DNA of 64,000 nucleotides. It comes from Halarcobacter sp. Its GTDB lineage: Bacteria; Campylobacterota; Campylobacteria; Campylobacterales; Arcobacteraceae. How positions within the stretch are numbered: position 1 is the stretch's first letter; every line of letters starts with the position of its first letter. This document shows positions 10,317 through 19,480 of this stretch, one piece after another. The notes under the pieces were generated by a model that did no database searches, was not told the DNA's origin, and worked only from the letters and a program-made list of their open reading frames with translations. The position numbers were made by a program, and so were the translations under genes. The DNA lies in contig NZ_OY780939.1 of assembly GCF_963675975.1 (NCBI RefSeq), forward strand, positions 496,001 to 560,000, in the 5' to 3' direction.

Positions 10317-11128
10317 TATGCATCAACCTTTTCAATCTTTACTTGCTTGTACCGATATCCTTGAGATAGATTAGTAGTATCTCCATATGACATAGGACAT
10401 AATGCTACAGTTCCAAATAAATTTTTATCTACTTTAAATTCTCTTTGAAACTTCTCACCACCACAATTAATATAAATTTTATCGTGGTTAGAGATTTTTG
10501 CAATTTTTGCAAAAGATTCACTTCCAATTAAAGTTGAGATATCATCCTCTTCATAAACTCTATAAATAACTGTTCCATTATAAGAGTGTAACTCTTCAGG
10601 CTCTTCAAGATTTTCATCTAAAACTTCATTTAAAATAGAATTATATTCAGGGTCTAAAGCTACAATATTTAAATCACTAAATTTTCTTATTACTGAAAGA
10701 ATTTTTACAATATTTTCTACTCTTTCGTGTGAGAACACATCTCTTCCAATAATCATTGTTTTTTGTTTTTTATTTTCTGCTTTTTCTGAAGCCTCTTCAA
10801 ACTCTTCTTCCCCAGCTGAACTTTCAGCAGAGATATAACCAATATCTAAATCATCTATATAAGCTTGAACCTTTTCATCCGATTGTTTTACAAAAGTATC
10901 TAATAATAAAGAGGTAATACCCTCTTCACTTCCAACTTCATATTTTATAAATTGTGTGTAATATACTTTTAAATCAATATTATCAATAGGATGTAAATAT
11001 ATAAACTCTGCATTGTTTTTTGCAATTGCTTCTATAATTGATTCTTGAATCTCTACATTATCTCTCGCTAAGAAAGATCCAAATGTGATAATATAATCAC
11101 TTTTTGCAATAATTTCTTTAATATCCAT
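10316..11128 (-). CDS. NuoF-position complex I subunit (Cj1574c-type), NuoG-like
   Basis: The gene occupies the nuoF slot but the 270-residue protein has no FMN, NADH or 4Fe-4S motifs of NuoF. In Campylobacter the equivalent gene pair is thought to adapt complex I to flavodoxin rather than NADH (established for C. jejuni; inferred here). Its sequence parallels the C-terminal half of NuoG: residues 9-80 match NuoG about 371-448, residues 123-160 match about 534-572 (shared pattern IG.D.[FY][ST]H.R.EN), and the last 60 residues match the NuoG C-terminus. Even the acidic linker (about 100-122) is in the same place as the NuoG linker. Confidence 0.85.
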   Translation of the reverse strand: MDIKEIIAKSDYIITFGSFLARDNVEIQESIIEAIAKNNAEFIYLHPIDNIDLKVYYTQFIKYEVGSEEGITSLLLDTFVKQSDEKVQAYIDDLDIGYISAESSAGEEEFEEASEKAENKKQKTMIIGRDVFSHERVENIVKILSVIRKFSDLNIVALDPEYNSILNEVLDENLEEPEELHSYNGTVIYRVYEEDDISTLIGSESFAKIAKISNHDKIYINCGGEKFQREFKVDKNLFGTVALCPMSYGDTTNLSQGYRYKQVKIEKVDA

Positions 11129-11130
11129 TT

Positions 11131-11475
11131 CTACTCTTCATCATCGTCGTCATCGTCATCATCATCTTCAGCTTGTTGCGCTTTTTTTGCTTCTTCAGCT
11201 GCTTTCTCTTCTGCTTCTTTTTTCTTTTTTTCAATAAGCTCTACATCAGTCTCTTTTTTTACAACTATAGTCCAATCAACTTCATTGAATTTAATAGAAT
11301 TCATAAGTGTATATCCAGCTTCAAAAACTACATCAGCACTTTTTTGTACTCCACTAAAATCTCCAATTTCAAAAAGAAAAATCGCATTTTCACCAGAACT
11401 AACCTCTTTATCCATAAGTTCTAACATTCTGTCGTAGAAGTTATCTTTTAAAGGTCTTAAATCAAATCTTTTCAT
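11131..11475 (-). CDS. NuoE-position complex I subunit (Cj1575c-type)
   Basis: A 114-residue protein in the nuoE slot that lacks the four-cysteine [2Fe-2S] motif of true NuoE. A small globular part (1-80) is followed by a Lys/Glu/Ala-rich helix (about 80-103) and a run of nine aspartates ending in EE. The position, between nuoD and the NuoG-like gene, matches the small substitute subunit in Campylobacter. The acidic tail could form an ionic docking surface for a redox partner (inference). Confidence 0.8.
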   Translation of the reverse strand: MKRFDLRPLKDNFYDRMLELMDKEVSSGENAIFLFEIGDFSGVQKSADVVFEAGYTLMNSIKFNEVDWTIVVKKETDVELIEKKKKEAEEKAAEEAKKAQQAEDDDDDDDDDEE

Positions 11476-11486
11476 AACTTCTCCTC

Positions 11487-12716
11487 TTATCTATCAATCT
11501 CACCAAATACTACGTTTAAACTACCAATAATAGTTACAACGTCAGCTAACTGGTGACCTGGCATTAAATCTTCAAAAATACCTGTATGCCAAAAAGATGG
11601 TGCTCTTAGTTTCATTTTATAAGCATATGGAGTTCCATCACTTACAATCATATATCCCAGTTCACCTTTTGGTGACTCTGTTGCAACATAAACTTCACCT
11701 TTTGGTGGTCTCATACCTTGTGTTACAAGAACAAAGTGTTGCATTAAAGAGTAGTTTTGAGTCATAATATCTTCTTTAGAAGCAGAGATATATTCTGGTG
11801 CATGTGCCATTAGTTCACATTCACTCTCTTTATACATAGGGATAAGTTGTCTTAAGATTTTTGCAGATTCTCTCATCTCTTGCATATAACAAAGATATCT
11901 TCCATAACTATCACATTTATCTGAGAAAGGAACATCGAATTCTAATTCAGGATATAGTCCATATGGCATCTCTTTTCTTAAGTCCCATTTAATACCTGAA
12001 CCTCTAAGTGTAATACCTGAACAAGCCCAAGATTTTGCTAACTCAGGAGGAATAACACCTACATTTTCAAGTCTCATCTTCCAGATTCTGTTTTTTGTTA
12101 AAAGCCCTTCATACTTATCAACTTCAACATCTAAGATTTTTAGGAATTTTTCTAAATTATCACACCAGTCTTCTGGTAAATCTAAAGGAACTCCTCCAAT
12201 TCTAACTGCACTGTGAGTTAGTCTTGCTCCACAATAATCCTCAATAAGGTCCATTGCAAATTCTCTTTCTCTAAATGTATAAAGGAAAACTGACATTGCC
12301 CCAACATCAAGTGCATGAGTTGCAAGCCAAAATAAATGAGAAGTTATTCTATTTAGTTCTAAAAGCATAGTTCTAATAACTTCTGCTCGTCTAGGAACTT
12401 CTATTCCTAATAGTTTTTCAACAGCTAAAGCATAACCATAATTGTTTGAAGTTGATGCAATATAATCCATTCTGTCTGTAGTTGGTAAGAATTCATTATA
12501 AATCATATTCTCACCCATTTTCTCCATACCCCTATGAAGATACCCCACACCTGGTCTTGCTTTTACTATCTCTTCCCCTTGAAGTTCTAGCATAAGTCTC
12601 ATTTGTCCGTGAGAAGATGGATGTTGAGGACCAAAGTTGATCATCATTGTGTTATCTTCTCTCTCAAAATTTATATTTTCAAAGAAAGGTTTTAATCTAT
12701 TTGGTGTTTGTTTCAT
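11487..12716 (-). CDS. nuoD: NADH-quinone oxidoreductase subunit D
   Basis: This is the 49-kDa-type subunit that forms the quinone site with NuoB. It has 409 residues. The conserved N-terminal loop [20 protein letters not shown] contains the quinone-binding His, and the hydrogenase-like C-terminus ends in [13 protein letters not shown]. It is not fused to NuoC, unlike in E. coli. It starts 3 nt after nuoC. Confidence 0.97.
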   Translation of the reverse strand: MKQTPNRLKPFFENINFEREDNTMMINFGPQHPSSHGQMRLMLELQGEEIVKARPGVGYLHRGMEKMGENMIYNEFLPTTDRMDYIASTSNNYGYALAVEKLLGIEVPRRAEVIRTMLLELNRITSHLFWLATHALDVGAMSVFLYTFREREFAMDLIEDYCGARLTHSAVRIGGVPLDLPEDWCDNLEKFLKILDVEVDKYEGLLTKNRIWKMRLENVGVIPPELAKSWACSGITLRGSGIKWDLRKEMPYGLYPELEFDVPFSDKCDSYGRYLCYMQEMRESAKILRQLIPMYKESECELMAHAPEYISASKEDIMTQNYSLMQHFVLVTQGMRPPKGEVYVATESPKGELGYMIVSDGTPYAYKMKLRAPSFWHTGIFEDLMPGHQLADVVTIIGSLNVVFGEIDR

Positions 12717-12719
12717 AAT

Positions 12720-13529
12720 CTACCTTCTCTCTTCTAATGTAACACTATCATCTTCATGAAGTTTTTTAATAATTCTAACTCCACCCTCTTCTTGGTAACC
12801 AAGTGGTGTGTGTTCTGGTTCTTTACCATCTGTGATATCAGTACCATATGGAACTTCATGTCCTAATCTTGAGAATCTCTCAGTATCATATCTATCAACA
12901 TTTGCCCCATCTCTTATTTCTGGACCAATTTCGTCTCTAGCTTCTTTTCCAAAAATTTTATCAACTTCATACCACTGTGCAGTTTCATCACCATGTAAAG
13001 GATAAGTTTTTCTTAATGGATGGTCATACCAATCATCAGGCATAAGGATTCTTTTCATGTTTGGATGGTTTACTACTTTTACCCCATACATGTCGTACAT
13101 CTCTCTTTCTGCCCAGTTTGCCATTTTAAATACAGAATAAACAGATTCAATAGGTTGTTTTTGTCTAATAAAAGTTTTAACTCTCATTCTTTTTCTTTTT
13201 GTTAAAGAAAGCATCTCATAAAAGATTTCAAAGCCACCTTTATCGGCTATATAATCAATAGCTGATAATTCCATTAGCATCTCGTATTCTAACTCTTCTT
13301 TCAAAAATGTTAATACTTTTACATTATCTTCATTTTTGATATAAATTACTAACTCATCAATCTCAATATATGACTCTGAAATTTCAAATTTATTTTTTAA
13401 AGAGTTCACATCTTTAGCATATATTTCATCTGAAGAAGGGTCTTTTTTTGGAGTTTGAGGAGCTACATAAAATCTGTCACTAAAGTATGATTTATTTTGT
13501 ACATCATTTTTAGGTGTATATTTTCTCAT
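12720..13529 (-). CDS. nuoC: NADH-quinone oxidoreductase subunit C
   Basis: This is the 30-kDa-type subunit, 269 residues. It contains the family signature WAEREMYDMYGVKVVNHPNM followed by RILMPDDWYDHPLRKTYPL. An N-terminal extension of about 45 residues precedes the conserved core and a C-terminal tail follows it, so it is longer than the E. coli-type domain. It overlaps the nuoB stop codon by 1 nt. Confidence 0.96.
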   Translation of the reverse strand: MRKYTPKNDVQNKSYFSDRFYVAPQTPKKDPSSDEIYAKDVNSLKNKFEISESYIEIDELVIYIKNEDNVKVLTFLKEELEYEMLMELSAIDYIADKGGFEIFYEMLSLTKRKRMRVKTFIRQKQPIESVYSVFKMANWAEREMYDMYGVKVVNHPNMKRILMPDDWYDHPLRKTYPLHGDETAQWYEVDKIFGKEARDEIGPEIRDGANVDRYDTERFSRLGHEVPYGTDITDGKEPEHTPLGYQEEGGVRIIKKLHEDDSVTLEERR

Positions 13530-14038
13530 TACACTAACCTCTTTTTCTTTATACTTCTAAAAATAGTTTCTCTTCTTATTTTCTTTTGTAGCATCATAAG
13601 AGCATATTGTAGAGTTTCAGGTCTTGGAGCACATCCTGGAAGATAGATATCCACAGGGATAACTCTATCTACACCTTGAACTGTTGCGTAAGTATTAAAC
13701 ATCCCACCTGTATTTGCACATGAACCCATTGAAATAACCCATTTAGGATCTGGCATTTGATCATATAATCTTCTCATAAACTCTGCATGTTTTTTTGTAA
13801 GTGTTCCAGCAACAATAATACAATCTGATTGTCTTGGACTTGCTCTAAAAATAGTACCAAATCTATCAAAGTCGTATCTTGATGCTCCTGTTGCCATCAT
13901 CTCAATAGCACAACATGCTAATCCATATGTCATAGGCCAAATAGAGTTTGACCTACCCCAGTTTACAAGTTTGTCAACTGTAGTAAGAGCAATAGGAGCT
14001 CCACCATCTTGTAAATAGTTTACTTTATGCTGTGCCAT
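13529..14038 (-). CDS. nuoB: NADH-quinone oxidoreductase subunit B
   Basis: This subunit carries cluster N2, the last redox centre before quinone. All four ligands are present in 169 residues: the tandem pair C42-C43 ([12 protein letters not shown]), C107 ([10 protein letters not shown]) and C136 ([10 protein letters not shown]). The N-terminus overlaps nuoA by 19 nt. Confidence 0.97.
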   Translation of the reverse strand: MAQHKVNYLQDGGAPIALTTVDKLVNWGRSNSIWPMTYGLACCAIEMMATGASRYDFDRFGTIFRASPRQSDCIIVAGTLTKKHAEFMRRLYDQMPDPKWVISMGSCANTGGMFNTYATVQGVDRVIPVDIYLPGCAPRPETLQYALMMLQKKIRRETIFRSIKKKRLV

Positions 14039-14409
14039 TCAAGCGCTCCTTTTTTCCAAGCATATATAAATCCAATAGTAAGTAAAAGAATGAAAAGTAC
14101 CATTTCAACAAATCCAAACCATCCTAAAACTTTAAAATCTATTGCCCATGGAAACATAAATATAATTTCAATATCAAAAAGTATAAACAAAAGAGCCATC
14201 AAATAAAATTGTACAGAGATACTACTTGGCTGTTTTGTAACTTCTGGTCCACATTCATAAAGTGTAGACTTTAATTTTTCTGTATCAAGTCTAGCTAATT
14301 TTCGGCTTATTAATCTAGCTAAAAAAACAGTTGCGATAAAGGCACCGAATGTTAATAAAAACATGAAGAATGCACCAAAATACGGATGTGAAAACTCCAT
14401 ATGTGTCAT
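14020..14409 (-). CDS. nuoA: NADH-quinone oxidoreductase subunit A
   Basis: This is the first gene of the operon, 129 residues with three membrane segments. It has the conserved loop YECGPEV after helix 1 and the acidic helix [22 protein letters not shown] stands 6 nt before the ATG. The 161 nt upstream, to the end of the AAA+ ATPase gene, must hold the operon promoter. Confidence 0.96.
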   Translation of the reverse strand: MTHMEFSHPYFGAFFMFLLTFGAFIATVFLARLISRKLARLDTEKLKSTLYECGPEVTKQPSSISVQFYLMALLFILFDIEIIFMFPWAIDFKVLGWFGFVEMVLFILLLTIGFIYAWKKGALEWHSIK

Positions 14410-14570
14410 CTTTAATCCTTCTTAAATTTTCTCATTAATGTAAGATAATATCCAATCTCATATAAAGCTCATCTTATAAGAGAAGGTTATGTACTTACTA
14501 TTTTTTTCATTTATAACTAAAAGTATCAAATAAAAAAAATTATTAAGTAAATATTAATTTTTGTAAAATA
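14410..14570 (-). promoter_or_regulatory. Upstream region of the nuo operon
   Basis: These 161 nt separate nuoA from the AAA+ ATPase gene, which is also on the minus strand. Read toward nuoA, the region has long A/T tracts around 14495-14560 and a short dyad CTCATCTTATAAGAG near 14467-14482. I cannot place one convincing promoter: TATAAG-like and TATTAT-like -10 candidates lie 35-80 nt before nuoA. No terminator with a clear U-tract was seen. Confidence 0.35.
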
Positions 14571-16307
14571 TTAGCTAAAAAATCCTACTTTAGCTTCAGA
14601 ATCAAAATTACCTTGTTTTTCTTTTTCTATTTGTTCTTCAAACGATTTAACGGTAAAAAGAGGTTCATCTTCAACTGCAATTTTAAACGCAGTATTTTTG
14701 ATTACCATCTCAATTTGACCACCAGTTAACTCATGTGTAGCAAGTTTTTGAATATCAAACCCCTCTTCCAACGGAAGATTCTCAGGTAGTAGCTTTTCCC
14801 ATAATTGAACTCTTTGTTTCAAAGTTGGTTTTTTAAACTCAATTTTATAATTGAATCTTCTAGAAAAGGCTTTATCAAGTGATTCTAAAAGGTTTGTCGT
14901 TGCAATAAGTATTCCGTCGAACCTTTCAATCTGTTCTAAAAATATATTTTGCATCTGATTATGCATCTTTTCGCTACCACTTGCGCTAGTAGTTGTTCTT
15001 GCACTTAAAAACTGATCTGCTTCATTTAAAAGTAGTATTGGTTCAGACTTACTTTTATCTCTCAAATCATAATATTTATCAAAAATTGCCCTAACATTTT
15101 TTTCACTTTCACCAACATACATTGATAAAATCTTTGAACAATCAAAGCTCAAAATCTGCTTTTTTAAGGACTTTGCAAAGGCTAAAGCTGTTAATGTTTT
15201 ACCTGTTCCTGCAAAACCATAAAAAATAATTCTAGCTTCAATTCCTCTTTTTCTATCTTTTAATCCCCACTCTTTAAGTCTATTAAATACATCTTTATCC
15301 ATTTGCTTTAATAAAGAGTTTAAAACCTCTCTTGTTTTTTCATTTAATACAACATCATCTAAAGATTTACTTGTAGTAACCAATTCAAACATATCTTGGT
15401 CTTTAATTAGACTATCTAGTTTTACTTTTCTGTTAGATGTTTTCTTTTTTGTAGGGTGTGATATTTTATAAAGAATATCATCTGGGATATAAAAGTTTCT
15501 ATTTATCCCACCAAAAGGTGTTAAGACCTCATCATAATCAACCAAACCATTTGAAACTAAATTTGAACCCTCTTCTAATAAACTTCTAAATTTAATCTTC
15601 TCATAATCATCACTTGAGATTAATTCAATTAAAGAGTTCATATCTCTAATTGTCCCATCTCCACCTGAATATTCCTCTTTTAATAGGGCTAAAAACAACA
15701 TCTGTTCTTGTTCATTTAGATTATTCGATTTAAAAAAATCTTCAAGCAAAATTTCACTATTTGTTTCTTTTACTCTGTCTTTTATTCTATTTTCCAAAAG
15801 TGTTAGTTTTGTTCTTAGTCTATTTATATTTGGCGAGTTTTCATCAAAGTTTCTTTTTACTAAATTTAATTGTTGAGCTAAATCTATTTTGAAAAACTGA
15901 TCTTGTAAATACTCCAAATGGTCGGCATAACTTTTTATTTCAGGAAGAACAAACTCCAATGAACCTTTTTCCAAAAACTTTAAATAAGCAGGAGATAAAG
16001 TTACAGCTGAGTTTAAAAGCTCTAATTGAGACATATCACTTAATTTTAGATGTTCAAAACTATTTTGTACTAGCCATCCTAAACCTAACAATGCTTTTAT
16101 CTCATGGATATGATTTAAATGTTCATAGCTTTTTACATCATAAAACTCTGCTAAGATATCAATTACTATAAGAGTATCTCTACCTGTGATGTACTCTTTT
16201 GTAATATATTGTAGAATTTTCGCTTCCTCTTTTGAACACTTTAGATGTTTGAAAAAGTTTGTTTTTTCAACATTATTGGCTTTTATGTAATCTATAATCT
16301 CTTTCAT
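14571..16307 (-). CDS. AAA+ family ATPase with large N-terminal region
   Basis: The 578 residues have an unrecognised, mostly helical N-terminal part (about 1-330) and one C-terminal AAA+ module. The module has Walker A FYGFAGTGKT near residue 365, a Walker B segment ILLLNEADQF near 422 (Asn in the place usually held by Asp), a sensor segment ILIATTN, and arginine fingers in AFSRRF. Such single-AAA proteins remodel or unfold partner proteins; the substrate is unknown. Its start overlaps the preceding small membrane protein by 4 nt, so the two are probably one transcription unit. Confidence 0.8.
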   Translation of the reverse strand: MKEIIDYIKANNVEKTNFFKHLKCSKEEAKILQYITKEYITGRDTLIVIDILAEFYDVKSYEHLNHIHEIKALLGLGWLVQNSFEHLKLSDMSQLELLNSAVTLSPAYLKFLEKGSLEFVLPEIKSYADHLEYLQDQFFKIDLAQQLNLVKRNFDENSPNINRLRTKLTLLENRIKDRVKETNSEILLEDFFKSNNLNEQEQMLFLALLKEEYSGGDGTIRDMNSLIELISSDDYEKIKFRSLLEEGSNLVSNGLVDYDEVLTPFGGINRNFYIPDDILYKISHPTKKKTSNRKVKLDSLIKDQDMFELVTTSKSLDDVVLNEKTREVLNSLLKQMDKDVFNRLKEWGLKDRKRGIEARIIFYGFAGTGKTLTALAFAKSLKKQILSFDCSKILSMYVGESEKNVRAIFDKYYDLRDKSKSEPILLLNEADQFLSARTTTSASGSEKMHNQMQNIFLEQIERFDGILIATTNLLESLDKAFSRRFNYKIEFKKPTLKQRVQLWEKLLPENLPLEEGFDIQKLATHELTGGQIEMVIKNTAFKIAVEDEPLFTVKSFEEQIEKEKQGNFDSEAKVGFFS

Positions 16308-16657
16308 TTATCTAACTGATCCTTTAAATTTTTATAAAAATTTTCTTTGTTTTCTTTGTCTTTAAATTCAATTTCATAGTCATCATTGATAATAATTGTT
16401 AAAGTTTTATCATCTAATTTTTTTATATCTTTTAGTTTTATACTCTTTTTATCTTCTTTTATATTTACTTCAAAACTATTAGGTATTTCAACTAGTTCAT
16501 CACCACAAATACCTTTGTAACTACCTTTTGAATAGATTATGTTCTTACAATTTTTATCTTTGAAATTGTTCTCTATTTTTTCTAAATTTGAACTATCCAT
16601 CATATTTAAAACAATTACAATTGCAGCTACAATTCCTACTAAAACTAAAAAAATCAT
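16304..16657 (-). CDS. Small single-pass membrane protein, unknown function
   Basis: A 117-residue protein. An N-terminal membrane segment (MIFLVLVGIVAAIVIVLNMM) is followed by a soluble, lysine-rich domain with alternating strand-like segments. No family was recognised. GGGAG precedes the ATG at good spacing. It overlaps the AAA+ ATPase by 4 nt and may anchor or supply the substrate of that ATPase (inference from context only). Confidence 0.65.
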   Translation of the reverse strand: MIFLVLVGIVAAIVIVLNMMDSSNLEKIENNFKDKNCKNIIYSKGSYKGICGDELVEIPNSFEVNIKEDKKSIKLKDIKKLDDKTLTIIINDDYEIEFKDKENKENFYKNLKDQLDK

Positions 16658-16722
16658 TTATTACTCCCTATAAAACTATTAATATCTTACTACAATTATG
16701 TTAAAGGCAATCAATTAATATC

Positions 16723-17646
16723 TTAATTTAGATATTGAAGAAAACCTAAAATAAAAGATACAGTAAATAAAGAAAATAGAGTTTCAAAAGTTATGATAGA
16801 TGCCATTAATTTAGTATCTCCACCTAACTGTCTTGCCAAAATAAATGAGGAAGAAGCAGTTGGCATTGCAGCAAATATTATTAATATAGTTAATAAAAAC
16901 GAATCAAGTGCAAAAAGTTTTCCTATAAAAAACATAGCAATAGGCATTACAACTAGTTTTAAAACTGATGAAACAACTAATTCAAGCTTTGCTTCTTTTA
17001 TAGAATTTAAATCTAATGCAAATCCAATAGATAAAAGACCTAAAGGAAGAGCAGATGCACTTAAAATTTCTAAAAATTTAACCGCAATAATTGGCATATA
17101 AAAGTCAAAATAATTTATACTCCCACCAATAACACAAGCAACAATCAAAGGATTTTTCACAATTGATTTAATCATCCCCATAAATGTTGCTTTTGTATCA
17201 TTTACATATATTGCAAATACTGTGATACAAATAACATTTATAATAGGTATTGCAAAAGTTATTAGTAAAGCTGAAAGAGCAATCCCTTCATCTCCTAAAA
17301 TAGCTGCTATAAGACCTAAAAAAACATAAGTATTAAATCTTATTGCCCCTTGAACTACTGAGGTAAAAGAAGCTCCAGAAGTATTCATCTTAAACTTTAT
17401 AATTATACTTATTACAAGAACAAACACTATCCCTAATATTCCAGTTATTACAAAATCAATAGCATTTAGATTATCTAAGTTTGCAGTTGATAATTTGAAA
17501 ATCAATAATGCGGGCATTAGAACAAAGTATGTTAATTTGTCTGCATTTTTCCAAAATTCTGCTGATGGGAAATTGATTTTCTTAAATGAAAATCCAGTTA
17601 AAATCAATAAAAATATTGGGATTAATGCTGTAAGTATATGTTCCAT
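16723..17646 (-). CDS. AEC-family transporter (auxin efflux carrier / malate permease type)
   Basis: The 307 residues have about ten membrane segments in the AEC arrangement. They include the N-terminal MEHILTALIPIFLLILTGF, the mid-protein break FVLMPALLIFKLS and the C-terminal segment AAMPTASSSFILARQLGGD that is characteristic of the family. Characterised members export or exchange organic acids such as malate, or auxin-like molecules; the substrate here cannot be read from sequence. AAGG precedes the ATG. It appears monocistronic. Confidence 0.85.
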   Translation of the reverse strand: MEHILTALIPIFLLILTGFSFKKINFPSAEFWKNADKLTYFVLMPALLIFKLSTANLDNLNAIDFVITGILGIVFVLVISIIIKFKMNTSGASFTSVVQGAIRFNTYVFLGLIAAILGDEGIALSALLITFAIPIINVICITVFAIYVNDTKATFMGMIKSIVKNPLIVACVIGGSINYFDFYMPIIAVKFLEILSASALPLGLLSIGFALDLNSIKEAKLELVVSSVLKLVVMPIAMFFIGKLFALDSFLLTILIIFAAMPTASSSFILARQLGGDTKLMASIITFETLFSLFTVSFILGFLQYLN

Positions 17647-17741
17647 AGAACCTTCTGTTTATAAATTATTAGTGATATTATATCTCATTTCTTTTGAAAG
17701 TAAAAATCTTCTTTGAATACTTACTAAACTTACAAAGGGTT

Positions 17742-18251
17742 TTAAACCTCTGAAAGCTTATTAAGTTGAGAAATCATATTTTTTGCACTCTCTTCATTTA
17801 ATGGTTTATCATAACTTGTTAAAATCTCTCTTGCTAAAATATTAGCCCCTAAATGTTGAAACTGAATTCTCATAGCTTGAAGAACTTTTGTTCCTCCACC
17901 ACCACTGTGAGTTGCTAATCCAACAATTTTTTCATTAAAAGCATCTCTCCAATCTTTTGTTGCTCTTGAAGTCCATGACATCGCATTATTTAATACTGCT
18001 GGCATAACTCCGTTATATTCAGGTGCAACAACAATAAATGCTTTTAGAGATAATATTTTTGAGGCTAACTCTTGTGCTACTTTTGGAATACCATTTTTTT
18101 CCTCTTCAATTGTATTATAAAGTGGCAAGTTAAGACTTACTAAATCAATAAGTTCAGTCTCTACACCTTGCTCTTTTGCAAGTAGTGCTAGCTTTTGTCC
18201 AAGTTTCAAATTATTGTTTGAACTTGCAACTAAAATTCCTATTTTTGACAT
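17742..18251 (-). CDS. NAD(P)H-dependent FMN reductase family protein
   Basis: A 169-residue flavodoxin-fold protein. It has the phosphate-binding N-terminus GILVASSNNNLKLG and the flavin-site motif VVAPEYNGVMPAVLNNAMSW, with a later glycine loop THSGGGGT. Relatives reduce FMN, quinones, azo dyes or chromate with NAD(P)H. AAGGA lies before the ATG. No adjacent partner gene suggests a specific role. Confidence 0.85.
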   Translation of the reverse strand: MSKIGILVASSNNNLKLGQKLALLAKEQGVETELIDLVSLNLPLYNTIEEEKNGIPKVAQELASKILSLKAFIVVAPEYNGVMPAVLNNAMSWTSRATKDWRDAFNEKIVGLATHSGGGGTKVLQAMRIQFQHLGANILAREILTSYDKPLNEESAKNMISQLNKLSEV

Positions 18252-18338
18252 AACAATCCTTCATATTTAATTCATTAAAATCCGCATTTTATAACTTTTA
18301 GTTTATGTGAATATTAAATTTATTCCATAACTACTAAT

Positions 18339-18358
18339 TACAAGGAATAATTCTTGTA
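18339..18358. promoter_or_regulatory. Imperfect palindrome upstream of a small ORF
   Basis: The 20-nt sequence TACAAGGAATAATTCTTGTA is symmetrical at eight of ten pairs. It lies 25 nt before a small ORF, within its probable promoter: a TATATATT stretch follows directly and AAAGGAG then leads the ORF. The layout suits a repressor-type operator, but no regulator can be named. Confidence 0.35.
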
Positions 18359-18382
18359 TATATTTTTTTAAAAGGAGATTAA

Positions 18383-18610
18383 ATGAAAAAAGCCCCTAAA
18401 GCTTTTAATCCAGATGATTTTTTTACAACATTAACAGTAAAAGATGTAGTACCGAAATTTGAGGAGCTTTATACTTTAAACTATAAAGAGATAAGTTTAA
18501 ATGAAGAGCTTACAAAAAGAAATTATGAAATCATTTCAAAAGAGTATAAAGACTTTATGTCTGCATCATTAGCAGACTATTATGAGTTTGAGGTTGATGA
18601 GATAGTTTAA
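18383..18610 (+). CDS. Small acidic protein of unknown function
   Basis: A 75-residue ORF with a strong Shine-Dalgarno sequence (AAAAGGAGATTAAATG) and ordinary codon use, so it is likely a real gene. The protein is soluble, rich in Glu, Lys and Tyr, and has no signal peptide or membrane segment. It ends 1 nt from the convergent HNH-type gene. No family recognised. Confidence 0.65.
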   Translation: MKKAPKAFNPDDFFTTLTVKDVVPKFEELYTLNYKEISLNEELTKRNYEIISKEYKDFMSASLADYYEFEVDEIV

Positions 18611-18611
18611 A

Positions 18612-19301
18612 TTAATAAACCTCTTTCAACCTTTCCATTAAAGAGTTTAGAATATTTTCATCTACAGATACACCTATTCTATTTGCAACTAAAGAGTGTA
18701 ATTCAAAACATTTTCTTATATAGTTTAGTTGCTCATCTAAACTAAATCTTTCCCAGTTTTTATTTGATTTTTTTCCATTATGATATTTCAGTATTAATTG
18801 AAAGTTATCAGGATGATGTTCTCCCGCATCGTTTTCATTTAATAAAGCTTTTGCATGATCAAGTTCAAAATCTAGATTAAAAAAAGTTTTAAATGCTTTT
18901 TGAATATTTCTAAACTCATCCAATCGATAAAGCTCTTTTAGTACCATTTTATCTTCTGCTGTTTTTTCAATCTCTTTTCTGTTTAAAGGTTCTAAATCCT
19001 CTTCAATCTCTTGGGTAGTATTTTCATCTAATTCCTCTTTTGAAATATACTTAACCTTTCTTGGTCTTTCCATCTCATTGATTTTAATAAAACCCTCAAA
19101 TCCACCAGTAGAAACCCTAGACCCAATCCTTGCAGCAATCTCTCTTAAACCAGTTGTATCATTTTTTTGTCCATCAGCTTCTTTATTGGCTTTTTCTAAA
19201 AGACTAGGATATAACAAAGCAACCTTTTCTGCCCACTCTGAAACAGTCACATAATCCTCAAAAGTTTTTAAAGCTTCTAAATATTTTTCATAGGTTTTCA
19301 T
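18612..19301 (-). CDS. Orphan HNH-type nuclease-like protein
   Basis: A 229-residue protein. The C-terminal part has the pattern of a beta-beta-alpha-metal HNH nuclease: FELDHAKALL, then GEHHPDNFQLILKYHN, then KKSNKNW (residues about 150-185). The Asp-His pair, the PDNFQL strand, the Asn and the Lys-Ser-Asn run are the usual landmarks. The N-terminal half is helical with no known domain. HNH proteins of this size are often restriction enzymes, but no methyltransferase is adjacent. It sits 180 nt from the old end of the CRISPR array. A GGAG precedes the ATG. Confidence 0.6.
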   Translation of the reverse strand: MKTYEKYLEALKTFEDYVTVSEWAEKVALLYPSLLEKANKEADGQKNDTTGLREIAARIGSRVSTGGFEGFIKINEMERPRKVKYISKEELDENTTQEIEEDLEPLNRKEIEKTAEDKMVLKELYRLDEFRNIQKAFKTFFNLDFELDHAKALLNENDAGEHHPDNFQLILKYHNGKKSNKNWERFSLDEQLNYIRKCFELHSLVANRIGVSVDENILNSLMERLKEVY

Positions 19302-19480
19302 TAATTGACTCCATATATAAATATTATTAAATTATTTAAATTAAAAAATCACAATTTATTTTAATGAATATAATATCTTATAAAAATTAATTTTTTCTTT
19401 ATTGCCTAGACTAAACCAGTTGACCTTTTAACCTTATTTTTAACTTTTAATACACCCTAATGAAAGATTTAAATGGTATT
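19302..19480. other. AT-rich spacer between the HNH-type gene and the old end of the CRISPR array
   Basis: These 179 nt contain poly-A/T runs and no supported gene. They include the promoter region of the minus-strand HNH-type gene and the point where array transcription would run out. No strong terminator hairpin was found here. Confidence 0.5.
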
